Virus record (IMG/VR): IMGVR_UViG_3300043446_006169
Span: 1-42,729 of that record
DNA from: a virus
Length of the DNA stretch: 42,729 nucleotides
Reading direction: 5' to 3' (one strand)
Shown: piece after piece, positions 25,559 to 33,127 of the stretch
How the letters are laid out: every line of letters starts with the position of its first letter
Position numbering within the stretch: the first letter of the stretch is position 1
Made by a program: the position numbers and the translations under genes
The notes under the pieces: generated by a model
What the model saw: only the letters and a program-made list of their open reading frames with translations
What the model was told of the DNA's origin: nothing
Databases searched by the model: none

Positions 25559-26054
25559 GGGCTCGCACTTCGTGCAGCAGATCGATAAGGGACCCGTTAT
25601 TTTCAATGACGTGGTCCCATTTTATTTTGGCGCCTTCAGTCTCGGACACGTGGTCGTCCTGAGGGACATAGCGCCGGACCTCAATGAGAATGCCTCCAAG
25701 GTCCTTGATGGCCTTGGCCTCATCCTCAAAGCGGACATCAGTTACGACAATATTTCCATAGGTGACTAGCTTGGGAAGCAAGTGGGCTGATTCAATCCAG
25801 ATGCCGGGCACCGCTTCACGTAGGGCCACGCCCACTTTTTGCAGTAGTTGCCCTCCTGTCAGGCCAAGTGGTGTAATGTCCTGCTTAAAATCGCTATGGC
25901 GCACATGAGCGAACACGGCACCAAAGCAGATAACCGAGCAAACGTCCTTAAGGGCATCAGCAAATCCAACACGGTGGAACCCAAACTCCTGTACTAATAT
26001 GCGGCCCACGGTGTCCTTACCGCTATGGGCCCTATATCCAATTCCAATAATCAT
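25476..26054 (-). CDS. deoxynucleoside monophosphate kinase
   Basis: 192 aa. The N-terminus MIIGIGYRAHSGKDTVGRIL is the P-loop GxxxxGKDT of phage dNMP kinases (T4 gp1 family); RVGFADALKDV follows as in the family. It phosphorylates dNMPs to supply dNTP precursors. Last gene of the replication block. The C-terminal 35 residues (Ser/Ala/Pro-rich) overlap the 3' end of the convergent ejection gene by 83 nt and may be a tail shaped by the opposite coding sequence. It starts by ATGA overlap with the helicase gene. Confidence 0.85.
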   Translation of the reverse strand: MIIGIGYRAHSGKDTVGRILVQEFGFHRVGFADALKDVCSVICFGAVFAHVRHSDFKQDITPLGLTGGQLLQKVGVALREAVPGIWIESAHLLPKLVTYGNIVVTDVRFEDEAKAIKDLGGILIEVRRYVPQDDHVSETEGAKIKWDHVIENNGSLIDLLHEVRALMASLGQSVSSSDGASDSPQAPSAPAS

Positions 26055-27328
26055 AGTGCGTAGTATTTTGTGATTTGATGTGTACCGACCATTTCGTTTT
26101 TCGTATTGATCAGGCCCGAGAGTTGGGCCGTGTGCAAAATTGTCTGCATTTCTTCGAGTGTTGTGTCGACGACGAACTGAATCATCAGGTCGTTGATAGT
26201 GACCCCGGCCGGTTGGCGCTTCATGTACTGGACCACGGCCCGTTGAATGGACGCCAGCTCATTACGGCCGCCGATCGTAAAGGCCAAGTGCATATTCTGC
26301 TCGTTGGCCGCCATCATATTGATGACGTATTTGACCGTGGTCAGTGAGATGGGGCCCTCGTAGCCCGGCTCGCCAAAATGGTGGGCCATGGACAGTTTAA
26401 TCAGGTGGTTGATTTTACGGGCATAGTATTCGTCGAGGCGGCTGGACGTATTGACGATGAAGTCGCTGGAATCGTACCAAGATTCAAGGAAAGGCTGGAC
26501 CTCGGGCGCCAGCTTAACACAGCCATAGACGGATTTGAGGCGTAGAGCCCAAGCGCGCACCACATCACGGCTGGCCACTTGGTCTGGAGTTAAAGCCGGG
26601 ATCTTAATGCCACGTTTATCGTTGCATTGGGCATAGACCATGGCGACACGGCCCATGAGGCCGGTGCCTATGACTTCGCGCTTGATCAATTTGAGGAACT
26701 CTGAAGGCGTGGTGCCGCCCGCGATGTTGAGGCAGATCTTGGTCAAGTCGTCATGGCCCATGTTCTTGGTTTTACGATTGTAGTCCTTACAATTCCAAGC
26801 CGTGAGTAGAAATGTCAAGAGGTCCTCGGCGTGTTGCTTGAAGATGGAGGTAAACTCATCCAGAACAAATGTCAAAGAGGCGTGCACATAATCGACCTTC
26901 TCGCCCGTGTGCATATCAGTGACGCCTTGAAGAATTGAGGCCCCGACCATTTCGACAAGTAGCGACTCGAAGGTTGTGGAGTCGGCCGCCAGCTTAAAAA
27001 GGCCGCGCTCGCCAGTGTCCTTGATATGGGCGTTGCCCTGTTTGTACTTTTGCAGTAGTTGGGTGGCCGAGTTAGCGGTCTGGACCTGAAGGGATGACTT
27101 GTGGAATGTGAGAACACTCTTGATTTCGTCGAGTACAAGGCCCTTACCTACGCCTGCAGGCGCAATAAAGACTGTGTACATGTTGGGGTATTGCGGATGG
27201 TCCAAATTGTCGAAGTAAACGCGGCGCTCAAGGGCTGCGCCAATGAGCATATGCCAGCCCCATTCGACTAGGGCCCTGTTGGTGAAGAGTTCAGAACAAT
27301 AGTTATGCCAGTGTTCACGGTTGGTCAT
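26051..27328 (-). CDS. DUF3987-like ATPase, probable replicative helicase/primase-helicase
   Basis: 425 aa. Walker A APAGVGKG (about residues 56-63) and Walker B FVLDEF (about 159-164) define a RecA/AAA-type ATPase; the pattern of TTPSEF, GLMGRVAMVY and the helical end with a winged-helix-like part (VTINDLMIQFVVDTTLEEMQTIL) resembles the DUF3987 family encoded in phage replication modules. DNA unwinding at the fork is the likely role. It sits directly after the polymerase half, with one small gene between. Confidence 0.65.
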   Translation of the reverse strand: MTNREHWHNYCSELFTNRALVEWGWHMLIGAALERRVYFDNLDHPQYPNMYTVFIAPAGVGKGLVLDEIKSVLTFHKSSLQVQTANSATQLLQKYKQGNAHIKDTGERGLFKLAADSTTFESLLVEMVGASILQGVTDMHTGEKVDYVHASLTFVLDEFTSIFKQHAEDLLTFLLTAWNCKDYNRKTKNMGHDDLTKICLNIAGGTTPSEFLKLIKREVIGTGLMGRVAMVYAQCNDKRGIKIPALTPDQVASRDVVRAWALRLKSVYGCVKLAPEVQPFLESWYDSSDFIVNTSSRLDEYYARKINHLIKLSMAHHFGEPGYEGPISLTTVKYVINMMAANEQNMHLAFTIGGRNELASIQRAVVQYMKRQPAGVTINDLMIQFVVDTTLEEMQTILHTAQLSGLINTKNEMVGTHQITKYYAL

Positions 27329-27543
27329 AGGAGGGCTACTTGTATTGTGGTGTCGTCACAGATTTTGACGCGAAGGCCCATGACGATTTGGGCCCGGATG
27401 AGGTCCTTGGGTTGGTCTGGGCCCACAAGGAGTGTGTTGGGGTTGCGTCCGTGCTTTTCGATGAAGATCGTTACGAGGTCGGCAATCTGCATGATGGGAA
27501 TGTTCATTATAAGGCGATCATCAGGAATTAGATGGTCGTTCAT
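27325..27543 (-). CDS. small protein of unknown function
   Basis: 72 aa, joined by ATGA overlaps to the polymerase gene before it and the helicase after it. The middle part (EKHGRNPNTLLVGPDQPKDLI) reads as a compact alpha/beta fold. No family is recognised. Position between polymerase and helicase suggests a replication accessory. Confidence 0.6.
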   Translation of the reverse strand: MNDHLIPDDRLIMNIPIMQIADLVTIFIEKHGRNPNTLLVGPDQPKDLIRAQIVMGLRVKICDDTTIQVALL

Positions 27544-28499
27544 TGTTCAAGCATCCCTTGCGGGTTGGTTTTAGAGAACTTCTTAAGGTTCTTGCCGACT
27601 TGAAAATCGGACGCCATTGTAAATTCGGAGTCGATGCCACGAAGCGTAATATTGATATGGCGCTTCATGACTTCGCGCACTTCGGGAATGTGGTTGTCAG
27701 GCACGAGCAGCGCATAGCTGTCGTGCTTGTTACTGACTAGGCGCCAAGGCAACTTGTGCTTTATGATGTGGGCGCAGGTTTGCTCAACGGCGTTATGGGT
27801 AATGCACCCAACGGTCGACTGTGGAATCCACGATATGATTTCGCGAATGTAACTGTCGGTGAACATACGCTCGAAGCGCCTTGGGAACCCAAGCAAATTG
27901 ACTAGGCGCCGATCGCGTTTGACACGGGCCTCAATCTCATTTTGCCACTCGACGATCTCAGGGAATAGTTCCTTGTAGGTGCCAAGGTAATATTGGGCTT
28001 GGGCCATGTCGAGGATGAGTGAACCCTCAGACTCCTTGAGTGTGAACTCGCGGAATGTGTTGGGGCCCATCTTGTAATTGCTGGCGTGGCCGGTCTTCTT
28101 GCCGATGTCGTATTCGAAGGGCGAGTCCTTAATGACCTTATTAAGATGAGACCACTCCTCAAATGTGCGCAGGACCTTAGGGTCTTGTAGCCAATAGCGC
28201 GAGCGCGGATGATTACCTCGAAACTTGTCGAGGAATAGGTGCAGGGCAACATAGGTGTGGGGCTTGACCCCATGAACGAACAAGTTGCGATAGCGGCCCG
28301 GGCGGCATGAGTAGGCGACGGCTAATGACTCGGCGCCAGACTGATCTCGCTGGGCAAAACTCCACCCTTCGGGTGCCTCGAAAATATCCATCGTGCCCTT
28401 GCTATTGTTTTGGGCGTTGCCCCCAAAGTCGAATAGTTGACTGGCCGAGAGGCGATAGGAGTTTGTGCCAGCGGGCTTGAGTTGGGTGAGGTAGCGCAT
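27540..28499 (-). CDS. DNA polymerase I, C-terminal polymerase half (palm and fingers)
   Basis: 319 aa. It starts where the palm domain of a family A polymerase starts: SYRLSASQLFDFGGNAQN corresponds to the T-GRLSS-xPNLQN region. Motif A is DQSGAESLAVAY (D52), motif B is KKTGHASNYKMG (134-145), the following helix has PQSTVGCI, and motif C is KHDSYALLV (H260, D261). The two catalytic Asp are present. The thumb and 3'-5' exonuclease are missing here and are encoded by the gene at 33124-34515, so together the two make one polymerase of about 780 aa. Motif B has Lys where the Gly of the usual NYG/NFG is expected. It starts 1 nt before the preceding stop ends (TAATG). Confidence 0.9.
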   Translation of the reverse strand: MRYLTQLKPAGTNSYRLSASQLFDFGGNAQNNSKGTMDIFEAPEGWSFAQRDQSGAESLAVAYSCRPGRYRNLFVHGVKPHTYVALHLFLDKFRGNHPRSRYWLQDPKVLRTFEEWSHLNKVIKDSPFEYDIGKKTGHASNYKMGPNTFREFTLKESEGSLILDMAQAQYYLGTYKELFPEIVEWQNEIEARVKRDRRLVNLLGFPRRFERMFTDSYIREIISWIPQSTVGCITHNAVEQTCAHIIKHKLPWRLVSNKHDSYALLVPDNHIPEVREVMKRHINITLRGIDSEFTMASDFQVGKNLKKFSKTNPQGMLEQ

Positions 28500-28861
28500 T
28501 AGATTCTAAAGTATAAGGGCCCTGTAGGGAATGGGCCCTCGGGTGGTTTTTCTTGGGTCTCGATATAGTCACGGGCAGCTAGTATCTGAGTAACCGTTAT
28601 GTCCGGTAGCTTAGCGTGATCTATAGTGATACATTTATAGGCGTCAGGATCAGAGGATATAAACCAACATTCATACTCAGCATGGACCCAAGCTGGATTC
28701 ACACGAATCCACTTATCATTGACCCATTCAACCCACGTGTCGGTGCCAATGATATTGTAGTAAGCATGTTTGGCGCCACGAGCCGGAAGCTCTGTGACGT
28801 AGGCCTTAGGGTCACGGCACGTGATGTGGTTAATCCACGGAGGTTTAGGCTTTTGGTTCAT
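28499..28861 (-). CDS. protein of unknown function
   Basis: 120 aa, rich in Trp, Tyr, Pro and His with a mixed alpha/beta pattern (INHITCRDPKAYVTEL, WVEWVNDKWIRVNPAW). Overlaps the previous gene by 17 nt and the polymerase half by 1 nt. No family recognised. Confidence 0.6.
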   Translation of the reverse strand: MNQKPKPPWINHITCRDPKAYVTELPARGAKHAYYNIIGTDTWVEWVNDKWIRVNPAWVHAEYECWFISSDPDAYKCITIDHAKLPDITVTQILAARDYIETQEKPPEGPFPTGPLYFRI

Positions 28862-29264
28862 TTCTAATATGGGCTATGGCTTCGTCGCCAATTTCAGTTT
28901 TTACTTTATCATTCCGTATGATTCTGGTAATGATAAACTCGCGATGATACTTAGTGAGATAGTCAAAAGCCTCTAGGCGCCGCTTGTATTTTGTTACTAC
29001 CTCTTTAAGTTGTGCAATTTCGCGTTCATTCGAAACCTGTATTAACTTATGCAGATCGTTAAGGTGCTGGTATCGAGACATCGTGGCCTTAAGGTCCGCG
29101 GCCATACTGTGATACGCCTTCTTATACTTAATGGGTCGGGCCTTATAGCGCTTGATGATCTGGCGATGGTACCATAGCTGGAGGGCCATGTGCCATAGGC
29201 GTTTGAACGTGGGAGTTTTCTTTAAGGGTTTTTCGGGTGTGTTGATAATTTGGATGCGGAGCAT
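28845..29264 (-). CDS. basic helical protein of unknown function
   Basis: 139 aa with high Lys/Arg content and long helices (KRYKARPIKYKKAYHSMAA; ISNEREIAQLKEVVTKY-like coil in the middle). Such proteins often bind nucleic acid, but nothing specific is seen. It starts 1 nt after the previous stop. Confidence 0.6.
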   Translation of the reverse strand: MLRIQIINTPEKPLKKTPTFKRLWHMALQLWYHRQIIKRYKARPIKYKKAYHSMAADLKATMSRYQHLNDLHKLIQVSNEREIAQLKEVVTKYKRRLEAFDYLTKYHREFIITRIIRNDKVKTEIGDEAIAHIRNEPKA

Positions 29265-29265
29265 A

Positions 29266-29544
29266 TTAGATTTGGGTTGGTTCTTTGTCTATATAATCTT
29301 TAGCTACTTGTTGAATATCACAATCAATATACCCAGATTGTGAATGAGCTATCTTTTCTACGAATTGTTTATAATGACTAGCCACCGATTCAAGATATAG
29401 GATGCGAGCTTTTAGCGCCTCGCGATCTTGTAATAGAAAGTTATGCTGTGTGACTAGCTGGTGGTACTGACGGTCTTGTTGGCGAATTGAATAATCGCCT
29501 CTATCGTTTACATCTTCATTCATTACATCATCTATAGTTGCCAT
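29266..29544 (-). CDS. small coiled-coil protein of unknown function
   Basis: 92 aa from ATG 29544, which has a proper ribosome site (GAAGGG, 5 nt spacing). A start at 29583 in the same frame lies inside a strong hairpin and is less likely. Residues 20-60 form a Gln/Leu-rich coil. Confidence 0.65.
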   Translation of the reverse strand: MATIDDVMNEDVNDRGDYSIRQQDRQYHQLVTQHNFLLQDREALKARILYLESVASHYKQFVEKIAHSQSGYIDCDIQQVAKDYIDKEPTQI

Positions 29545-29572
29545 ATGTTTCCCTTCGTTAAATACTAATTGG

Positions 29573-29593
29573 GTCCCGGCCATTGGCCGGGAC
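29573..29593 (-). promoter_or_regulatory. strong palindromic hairpin between two small genes
   Basis: GTCCCGGCC and GGCCGGGAC form a perfect 9-bp stem with a 3-nt loop. No T run follows on either strand, so it is not a classic terminator. It may stabilise or process the polycistronic mRNA, or bind a dimeric protein. Confidence 0.6.
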
Positions 29594-29603
29594 CTGTTAG
29601 CAC

Positions 29604-29771
29604 TTACTCTTCAGTGGACTTTAAGCAAATGACATTCATGGTGCCATCGCAAAAATCGGCCGGATCGGTGTCGGCGGGGTCGAGGTATTCATAGCTATCA
29701 ATGTTATGGGCCTTGGCCCATTGTTTGGCCTCGGCCTCAGTGTCGGCGCAAATTAAATATTGAGGTTCCAT
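29604..29771 (-). CDS. small acidic protein of unknown function
   Basis: A 55-aa frame filling the gap between its neighbours; AAGGA lies 8 nt before the ATG. The product begins MEPQYLICADTEAEAKQWA and is rich in Asp, Glu and Ala, a compact alpha/beta composition with three Cys. It could be a small inhibitor or DNA mimic, but that is a guess from charge. Confidence 0.65.
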   Translation of the reverse strand: MEPQYLICADTEAEAKQWAKAHNIDSYEYLDPADTDPADFCDGTMNVICLKSTEE

Positions 29772-29773
29772 AT

Positions 29774-30091
29774 TTAATTCCTTGCAACTAGATTTTCAAT
29801 GGCCACTACATCGGTTTCGGGAATGATGTATACGTAACGAGGCAGCAGGAATTCAAGCTGGCCGCCGGGCCGGGCTATGATCTCGGTGCCGGGCTTAATT
29901 TCGGACACGTTATGATTATGCCATTCGTCTGAACCTTGATGTTCAAGCACAAATACCTGCATGTCGGGCGGAGCTTCTTGCTCTTGACGATTAATGAGGA
30001 CAATTTTACCCTTCTGCGGGCGCATAAAGGCCTCTACGATCAAATGTCCAATAGTTGGCGTGAATCCCGTGTTGTTTGTGAGTTCTTTCAT
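29774..30091 (-). CDS. possible GroES-like co-chaperonin
   Basis: 105 aa, predicted all beta. The plan is that of a Cpn10 protein: a beta start (IGHLIVEAF), KGKIVLINRQEQEAPPDMQVFVLEHQG in the region where GroES has its barrel and mobile loop, IKPGTEIIA like VKVGDIVIF, and a C-terminal YVYIIPETDVVAIEN like the GroES ending YLIMxESDILAI. Phage co-chaperonins (T4 gp31) adapt host GroEL to fold coat protein. Similarity is by pattern only; it could be another small beta-barrel. Joined to the lipoprotein gene by ATGA overlap. Confidence 0.5.
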   Translation of the reverse strand: MKELTNNTGFTPTIGHLIVEAFMRPQKGKIVLINRQEQEAPPDMQVFVLEHQGSDEWHNHNVSEIKPGTEIIARPGGQLEFLLPRYVYIIPETDVVAIENLVARN

Positions 30092-30483
30092 TTGTTAGTG
30101 ATTGTATTAATTGCGGATACTGGTACGTAAACAAAGTTCGTGATAACCTGAGGCGCCACATTGCGGCCGGAGAAGTAATTGCCCGCGATGGCGCCCATGA
30201 ATTGTAGCATTTGCAGACTCTGAGTAAATCCTTGCTGCAGGAGTTCTGCTTGATGAACTTGGGCCTCGACTGCATTGACGTTGACAGCAGAATTTAGGCC
30301 CTCGACCTCGATGCCGTCCTCAGACCATTTGAGTTTTTTGACCTTATACTCTTTTGGTGTGGACGATTTGATGTAGTTGGTACCGTGGCGAATCTCCAGT
30401 GTGGATCGAGTAACACGCTCCGGAGAAAGGCACCCCGCTAAAAGCAGGGTGCCAGTACCTAACATAAGTAGGCGGGTGATCAT
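30088..30483 (-). CDS. lipoprotein
   Basis: 131 aa from ATG 30483. MITRLLMLGTGTLLLAGC is a textbook lipoprotein signal with lipobox LAGC (Cys 18), so the mature protein should be lipid-anchored in the host envelope. The rest is short beta segments followed by an amphipathic helix rich in Gln and Leu (VHQAELLQQGFTQSLQML) and a Gly/Ala helix. Possible roles are superinfection exclusion or outer spanin, but the surrounding genes are replication genes and the protein lacks the Pro-rich body of typical o-spanins. A frame extends upstream to 30690 inside the previous gene and is not the start. Confidence 0.75.
   Translation of the reverse strand: MITRLLMLGTGTLLLAGCLSPERVTRSTLEIRHGTNYIKSSTPKEYKVKKLKWSEDGIEVEGLNSAVNVNAVEAQVHQAELLQQGFTQSLQMLQFMGAIAGNYFSGRNVAPQVITNFVYVPVSAINTITNK
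30429..30453 (-). promoter_or_regulatory. 11-bp hairpin within the lipobox codons
   Basis: On the minus strand GGCACCCTGCT and AGCGGGGTGCC form an 11-bp stem (one G-U pair) with a TTT loop, followed by TTTCTCC. It lies about 30 nt into the lipoprotein gene and looks like a terminator or attenuator embedded in coding sequence. Confidence 0.45.
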
Positions 30484-30493
30484 AGGTTTATTT

Positions 30494-30973
30494 CTAGTTA
30501 CTGTCAACGCGAACAATGCCGTAGGACAAGACGTTAGTCTTGCCCGGTTCGCAAATCCACATTTCGATCTGGCCGGAATTTCCGCGCAGATTGCAGAGGT
30601 CGGTCCATGGAAGGACGATTGACTTGGCCGCGCTGGTTTGGGTGGTGGTTTGGGTGGTAAGTGCTGTGGCCAAGGCGTCAATGGCGCCACCTACGGCGGA
30701 CACCATTGGTCGAAATTCGGTAGTAGAATTTGTGGCCCCACGATTTACGGTCGTGGCCCGAAACGTGAGGTCATAATAGGCGAGGCTTTGGTGCCACGCC
30801 TTAAGTTCAACTCCCGCTGAGGACGGCACGACACTGTAGTAGATGCGAACTCCATTGTCTTGGCCAAGTGGATACGCTGTGCGCGTTACTTGGGTGTAGC
30901 ATGGGTTGGTGTCGGCAACTGCCGCAGCTGCCATGAGGGCTGAAGTGAGGAGGGCTGTGAGTTTAGTTTTCAT
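30494..30973 (-). CDS. secreted protein with N-terminal signal peptide
   Basis: 159 aa from ATG 30973 (ATGA overlap with the previous gene). MKTKLTALLTSALMAAAAVADTN has the n-, h- and c-regions of a Sec signal with cleavage expected after AVA (residues 19-21). The mature part is predicted beta (VRIYYSVVPSSAGVELKAW, QIEMWIC), with a Thr/Gln-rich helix (LATALTTQTTTQTSAAKS) in the middle and three Cys. Immediately upstream of the lipoprotein gene, so the two may work together in the periplasm. Function unknown. Confidence 0.7.
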   Translation of the reverse strand: MKTKLTALLTSALMAAAAVADTNPCYTQVTRTAYPLGQDNGVRIYYSVVPSSAGVELKAWHQSLAYYDLTFRATTVNRGATNSTTEFRPMVSAVGGAIDALATALTTQTTTQTSAAKSIVLPWTDLCNLRGNSGQIEMWICEPGKTNVLSYGIVRVDSN

Positions 30974-31308
30974 AATTGAACATTTTGTGTTAACCAACTG
31001 ACAAAATTGCGCGTGGCTTCAATGCGATTAGTAATGTTTGCCAAACTATAGATAAGGGCGCCAGCGTTTGGAGAAACATTAAGTGGCGGGGTAGCTATAA
31101 CTTCCTCCTTTTCGGGAAGAACAGAAATGATAGCGGCCCGAAGCCTAGTCAAATCATCTTGAAGGCCGCTGATTTCTTTTTCAACGCGCTCGGTATAATC
31201 GCGGACGCGCATGGGCTCGGGCATAGGTACTCCATTAGCTGGACACGTTTTGGGTTCTGGAGGTGTATAAGCTACACCGCGATGGCGGGGCATTTCTGTA
31301 GGGATCAT
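30970..31308 (-). CDS. protein of unknown function with coiled coil
   Basis: 112 aa. A Pro-rich start (VAYTPPEPKTCPANG) is followed by a coil (YTERVEKEISGLQDDLTRLRAAI) and a C-terminal helix. ATGA overlaps on both sides. No family recognised. Confidence 0.6.
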   Translation of the reverse strand: MIPTEMPRHRGVAYTPPEPKTCPANGVPMPEPMRVRDYTERVEKEISGLQDDLTRLRAAIISVLPEKEEVIATPPLNVSPNAGALIYSLANITNRIEATRNFVSWLTQNVQL

Positions 31309-32324
31309 GGTAATAATTTACTAAGTTCAGTTAATGTCAATCGAAATCCGCAGGCGCCCCGGTGCCCGCCGCCTCCGTACTTTTTGGCGATGGCGCTAAG
31401 GTCCAAATCTTCGTAGCCGGGCGCATGATATAATGAAACAAGGGCGTGGGTGCCGGTGTAGCGCCATGCAAAGATGGCTTGGTGCTCGGGCTTAAGGCCA
31501 CCTCGCACTAGGTCACTATTGCCTCGTTGGCCAATGTTCAGGGCGCAGAATTTGAGCCCTTCCCAGTCGAGAGTGTGCGAGTAGGCGGAGCTGTATTCGT
31601 CGTTCTGTCGGTCGCAGTAGGCTTTGATGGCGTGCCCATTTTTGACTGCGGTGCGAATTGCGATAAAGGCCATTCCCCTGTCAAATTCTGAACCGGAATT
31701 TTTGAACTGCTTGGTCACCAAGTCCTCAAATTGTTCATGGCTCAAGGCGCGAAGCCCAAACTGCAGCGCCTTGGCATCAGGATCCCGGTGGTCCCAGATG
31801 TCATACTCACCAGCGAGGCGGATGAGCTCGGGCTCGGCAACTCGTCGCTCTATGAAGTCTGTCTTGATTGGCCTTGGATCGCCGAAATTAGGACCGTAGG
31901 AAAACCACTGCCAGCATAGACGACAGGCTGCAACACCATCGATGCGGTAGCCTTGAAATCGACCGGGTTCTGGCTCTGCATCTGATGGAGTAGCATCCCA
32001 CTTGTCGATTGCCGTCTTATGGTGGTCAATCCACACGATCTTGTCGCGCAGGTCGAGCCGGGCCATGAGTTCGTCAACGGAGAGATCGACGATGTATATT
32101 TGATCGTAATCTTCCCATGTAAGGAGCCGCGTCTGTAGACCTCCATTATGAGAAAACGCTGTATCAATTTCAGCGGATGGACTTGGTACTGGCCGACCGT
32201 AGTCCCAGCCATACGAATGGATCGCGGCTTCAGGATATGAGTTCTTCAGCCAATGGCGGCATACCTCATTCGACAGTTTCCCGTCGAAGTCGGCGTCGTG
32301 GTAGATGATTGCGATGTGGTTCAT
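31305..32324 (-). CDS. DHH/DHHA1 family phosphoesterase
   Basis: 339 aa. The DHH domain has the motifs HDADFDG (9-15), IVDLS (about 78-82), WIDHHK (about 98-103) and GEYDIWDH (about 193-200); the C-terminal DHHA1 domain ends with YGGGGHRGACGF, the GGGH RNA/nucleotide-binding signature. These Mn-dependent enzymes cleave short oligonucleotides or cyclic dinucleotides (NrnA, GdpP-like) or DNA 5' ends (RecJ). The size and absence of an OB domain point to an oligonucleotide or small-substrate phosphodiesterase, useful for recycling nucleotides or for removing cyclic-oligonucleotide defence signals; the latter is inference. Confidence 0.85.
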   Translation of the reverse strand: MNHIAIIYHDADFDGKLSNEVCRHWLKNSYPEAAIHSYGWDYGRPVPSPSAEIDTAFSHNGGLQTRLLTWEDYDQIYIVDLSVDELMARLDLRDKIVWIDHHKTAIDKWDATPSDAEPEPGRFQGYRIDGVAACRLCWQWFSYGPNFGDPRPIKTDFIERRVAEPELIRLAGEYDIWDHRDPDAKALQFGLRALSHEQFEDLVTKQFKNSGSEFDRGMAFIAIRTAVKNGHAIKAYCDRQNDEYSSAYSHTLDWEGLKFCALNIGQRGNSDLVRGGLKPEHQAIFAWRYTGTHALVSLYHAPGYEDLDLSAIAKKYGGGGHRGACGFRLTLTELSKLLP

Positions 32325-33127
32325 GTTAGGGATAGTACTTGTGTGTTGTACGGTTTACCGTCTTCAGTCAGACCAAGGTATTTGACCTTGGCCGTTTTGG
32401 GTTTTGTGTCCGAAAGCCAAATGGCATGACGCTCATCGTCGTTAAAGGCGAAGCTGCCAACGCTAAAGGTGGTGCCCGAGGCCGTTTTGCAGACGACGGC
32501 GCCAAGAGTATTTTGAAATTTGCCGGTGCCCCTGAGGTACTCAATGACCTCAAAGTCATCGTCCATCCAAGCCTTGCGCTTAATCATATAGTCTGAGCGC
32601 CCGGCCATATAGGAGCCTCCGTGCTTGTAGACTGTGCCCTCATAGCCCATAGACACGAAGGCCTCGTGGGCCCGGTCGCCTTTGTCGCAACAGTCACACA
32701 TTTTGTAGGGTAAAAGTTTGATGTAGGGCGAATTGGGCAGGCGCCGTTTAAGTTCTTCTTGGCGGTCGACGAAACGGCCCGCCAAGTTGGGGCTATCGAA
32801 CACATGATACTCAATGGTCAGGTGTTCGGGGTGGGGCGTATCACGATTGACTCCGGCCCGGCCGTTAATGGTCTGGAGGCTGAGGCCATGGGCGTAAAGC
32901 TCACCATCGAGCATGGGCACATCGGCCGCTTTGAGTAGGTCCTCGATGTGAGGCAAGATGCCATCAGTGTAAGGCTCGCCCTTACGGGTGAAGAAGCCTA
33001 CAGTGGGCAGCCACATGGCCCGGATGCCATTGAGTTTGGGCGTGGCGATGTAGGGCCACAGGGGCATGTTCTTTTCGTATGGGACGGCGAGCGCAAAATA
33101 GAGCGCGATCTCTTTAACGGCATTCAT
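32321..33127 (-). CDS. ATP-dependent DNA ligase
   Basis: 268 aa, the minimal size of phage and viral ligases. Motif I is TPKLNGIR (nucleophile Lys 31; Asn where the family usually has Asp), motif III is MLDGELY, motif IV is EGTVYK, motif V is MIKRKAW; a small OB-fold follows (DFEVIEYLRGTGK ... FSVGSF). It seals nicks using ATP, joining Okazaki fragments and repair ends. An insert with CDCC near residue 144 is unusual. ATGA overlaps link it to the polymerase exonuclease half and the DHH gene. Confidence 0.9.
   Translation of the reverse strand: MNAVKEIALYFALAVPYEKNMPLWPYIATPKLNGIRAMWLPTVGFFTRKGEPYTDGILPHIEDLLKAADVPMLDGELYAHGLSLQTINGRAGVNRDTPHPEHLTIEYHVFDSPNLAGRFVDRQEELKRRLPNSPYIKLLPYKMCDCCDKGDRAHEAFVSMGYEGTVYKHGGSYMAGRSDYMIKRKAWMDDDFEVIEYLRGTGKFQNTLGAVVCKTASGTTFSVGSFAFNDDERHAIWLSDTKPKTAKVKYLGLTEDGKPYNTQVLSLT

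Noticed and set aside
13084-30483. Spanin pair formed by the membrane coil protein and the lipoprotein
   Set aside because: They are 17 kb apart on opposite strands, and the lipoprotein lacks a typical o-spanin body.
30484-30690. Longer N-terminus for the lipoprotein
   Set aside because: The lipoprotein signal must be at the N-terminus, and the extension lies in the secreted protein gene.
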